Source: a bacterium (GTDB lineage: Bacteria; Verrucomicrobiota; Kiritimatiellia; UBA8416). From it: a stretch of DNA of 8,618 nucleotides. Every line of letters begins with the position of its first letter. Positions within the stretch are counted from its first letter, which is position 1. Shown one piece after another: positions 7,025-8,618 of this stretch. The notes beneath the pieces are model-generated. The model was not told where the DNA came from and made no database searches. It saw only the letters and a program-made list of their open reading frames with translations. Location: positions 1 to 8,618 of the forward strand of contig JAIFLS010000202.1 of NCBI GenBank assembly GCA_020048935.1, written 5' to 3'. A program made the position numbers and the translations under genes.

Positions 7025-7261
7025 AACTACAGAACACACAGAATACCCGGAAACTATCATACCGTTAAACACCGTATTTGATAGCCACAAAAAGCACAAA
7101 ATACACAAAACATAATTGCTGCATTTCTTTTGTGTATTATGTGCCTTTTTGTGGCCAACTATATCGCTGTTCATATTGTACGCAATATGTCTCTTTTCCG
7201 TGTGTTCCGTGTATTCCGTAGTTCCTATCCCCGAGCATAAGCCTTCGTGTGCTTCGTGTGA
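7025..7261. repeat. AT-rich two-tier palindromic element built of 9-bp units
   Basis: This fills most of the 330-nt space between two convergent genes. The outer arms 7025-7053 and 7195-7223 are inverted copies (24 of 29 matching). The inner arms 7084-7110 and 7128-7155 are nearly perfect inverted copies (one inserted base and one mismatch) around a 17-nt loop. The arms are tandem 9-mers: CACAAAAAG, CACAAAATA and CACAAAACA at 7086-7112, and TTCCGTGTG, TTCCGTGTA and TTCCGTAGT at 7196-7222. Two more units, TTCGTGTGC and TTCGTGTGA, lie outside the palindrome at 7244-7261. On the minus strand the units read as tripeptide repeats (TEYTEHTE, HEAHE), but this is not a convincing gene. The flanks 6987-7024 and 7262-7316 show nothing I can name. 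The base composition contrasts sharply with the GC-rich genes around it. Confidence 0.85.
7172..7189. repeat. Small hairpin inside the 7025-7261 element
   Basis: CATATTG (7172-7178) pairs with CAATATG (7183-7189) around the 4-nt loop TACG. It sits in the spacer between the inner and outer right arms, with no equally good counterpart on the left; that side has only CTATCA/TGATAG at 7054-7059 and 7078-7083. In a folded transcript it would be a side branch between the two stems. Confidence 0.6.
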
Positions 7262-7316
7262 ATATATTCCCAGAAACATTTCCCCGTCGTTCTCGTCACC
7301 CGTTTCCGGTGGCCCG

Positions 7317-8618
7317 CTACCAATCCATTGTCAGGCTGGCAGAAAGCCGCTGGGGCGAGACCGTCGCCTGCCCGGGGTAGATCTCGAAATCGTCATCCCA
7401 CAGGTTCTGCACTGCCAGGGTCAGAATCACATTCGGCGATTTCACCGCCCGTGCGTGCAGTGCCAGGCTGGCATCGTAACCGGTATCCGAGCTTTGCCGC
7501 AGCGGATTGTCATCCTGGTGGCGGATATTCTGCTGCAACTCCACGGCCAGCCGCGTTCCCAGCGGCTGGTAGCCGGAGAACTGTAGCCGGTGTTCCGGAT
7601 AGTCGAGCGCATAGCGGCTGGCGTAGAAGTCGGTATCCTCCGATTTGACCAGCCCCGTGTAGTGCGCGGCCAGCCGGCGGCCGTTTTCCACCTGCCAGCG
7701 CAACCCGGCCTCGACTCCGGCGCTATCCACCGAGCCGATGTTCGAGGCTTCCCAGCGCGTAGAGTCCGCTGTCGGGCGTATCCAATCGACTGTATCACGG
7801 GTTGTCTGCTGGAAGAGGCCGAGCGTCCATGCCAGTCGGCGGGCGGCACTGGCCCCGGTCAGCTTCAACTCCACGGTAGAGGCCGTCTGGTTCTTGAGAC
7901 CGGCATTGCCGAGACTGGCGGGCGATTCGTAGTTCAGCTCGGTGTAGGAAGGTTGCCGCACGCTCTCGCTGTAGGCCAGCTTGAGTGCCATCCGGTCGGA
8001 GACGTGATACCCCACTGCCGCCTGCGGGAGGAACTCGTTGGGTTCCTCCTCGAAAATCTCGAACCGGGATCCGGCTTGCACCTGCCACTTGCCGAACATC
8101 ATGCCGGGAACGGCCACGAGCCCCATCTGCGCGCGCTGGTGGTCACCCAGCGAATTGCTGCGGATGCTCTGCTCGCTGCCCGTGATGCGCCAGTCCAGCG
8201 AGCCACCCTCGCCGGCCAGCAGCAGCCCGTCGACCGATGCCCCGTAGGTTTCCAGCTTGTGGCTGTTGTTGAAGACCCCGGGCAACGTCCAGAAGAGCGT
8301 GTAATCATCGGTCTGCTCGCGATACAGGGCCGTGGCGCGGATGCGGTTGCCTTCACGGTCCGTGCGGCTCCAGCCGGTAAACAGGAGCGTGTCCTCGGTT
8401 TCCTCGTCGGCTTCCCATTGCGGGGTCACCCCGTAGTAGCCGCGCGCGCCGAATTCCTTCTCCTGCCGGGCCAGCAGCAGGTCCCACTGCCCGCCGTGGC
8501 GATCCAGCCATTGCGCCTGGCCACCGGCGCGCCGGGCGCGCAGATCGTTGTCGGCATAGTCTACCGCGTTTTCCTCGGTGTAGCCTGCGAATGCCCCGAC
8601 ACCGGCCGCCGCGCCACT
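7317..8618 (-). CDS. TonB-dependent outer-membrane receptor, C-terminal barrel part (5' truncated by window edge)
   Basis: The minus-strand frame is open from the window edge (8618) to TAG at 7319-7317, giving 433 visible residues. They are rich in alternating aromatic/hydrophobic beta-strands and polar loops. Family hallmarks: KEFGARGYYG (54-63), a strand-loop seen in BtuB-like receptors; SESVRQPSYTELNY (about 219-230) followed by GNAGLKNQTASTVELKL, the usual R.PS.tEL...GN..L.pE.s...E pattern of TonB receptors; NLWDDDFEIYPGQ near the end; and a final strand ending in tryptophan (LTMDW), the normal BAM recognition signal. The plug domain, TonB box and signal peptide lie outside the window. 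The substrate cannot be told; cobalamin or iron complexes are the usual choices for BtuB/siderophore-type barrels. A GTG in the middle of the frame (8429) is internal, not a start. Confidence 0.92.
   Translation of the reverse strand, partial: SGAAAGVGAFAGYTEENAVDYADNDLRARRAGGQAQWLDRHGGQWDLLLARQEKEFGARGYYGVTPQWEADEETEDTLLFTGWSRTDREGNRIRATALYREQTDDYTLFWTLPGVFNNSHKLETYGASVDGLLLAGEGGSLDWRITGSEQSIRSNSLGDHQRAQMGLVAVPGMMFGKWQVQAGSRFEIFEEEPNEFLPQAAVGYHVSDRMALKLAYSESVRQPSYTELNYESPASLGNAGLKNQTASTVELKLTGASAARRLAWTLGLFQQTTRDTVDWIRPTADSTRWEASNIGSVDSAGVEAGLRWQVENGRRLAAHYTGLVKSEDTDFYASRYALDYPEHRLQFSGYQPLGTRLAVELQQNIRHQDDNPLRQSSDTGYDASLALHARAVKSPNVILTLAVQNLWDDDFEIYPGQATVSPQRLSASLTMDW

Noticed and set aside
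7025..7261. CRISPR array
   Set aside because: The repeat units are 9 bp, adjacent without unique spacers, and arranged as inverted copies; no cas gene is present.
7010..7279. Minus-strand 89-residue frame reading HEAHE, TTEYTEHTE and HKKAHNTQKK
   Set aside because: The peptide repeats simply translate the 9-bp units of the palindromic element, and no ribosome site or domain is evident.

Overview
This is a GC-rich window from a Gram-negative (diderm) bacterium. It is mostly core cell-envelope and metabolic genes, plus two large nested palindromes between genes. The best guess for the lineage is the PVC group (Verrucomicrobiota/Kiritimatiellota/Lentisphaerota). Three things suggest this: a long SecA of about 1,017 residues with an enlarged crosslinking domain and a C-terminal zinc motif; the unusual HisI variant; and an intergenic repeat whose translation reads like TEYTEHTE/HEAHE, a string I remember from annotations of environmental PVC-type genomes. 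That lineage call rests on memory, not on a search. Lnt, a lipoprotein and a TonB-dependent receptor show directly that there is an outer membrane.

Layout. Positions 1-357 (+) are the 3' end of a gene I do not recognise. Positions 398-504 hold a GC-rich nested palindrome of REP/MITE type. secA (611-3664, +) overlaps lnt (3649-5328, +) by 16 nt, so preprotein export and the last step of lipoprotein maturation are translated as a unit. Ending 5 nt beyond lnt, and convergent with it, are two minus-strand genes read in the order hisI-like (5949-6362) then a zinc-ribbon/transmembrane/GspG-like pseudopilin-domain protein (5334-5939), 9 nt apart and probably co-transcribed. A small lipoprotein gene (6492-6986, +) diverges from hisI. 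It converges on a TonB-dependent receptor (7317-8618, -) whose 5' end lies outside the window. The 330-nt gap between their 3' ends contains an AT-rich, two-tier palindrome built of 9-bp units (7025-7261).

How the parts relate. SecA drives proteins through SecYEG, and Lnt N-acylates exported lipoproteins such as the 6492-6986 product. The receptor needs the Sec pathway to reach the outer membrane. The hisI/zinc-ribbon pair has no evident functional link to these genes.

I see no defence system, CRISPR array, transposase, RNA gene or phage module. The items most worth a second look are the two nested palindromes, the zinc-ribbon plus pseudopilin-domain architecture, and the replaced acidic metal-site residues in the HisI-like protein.
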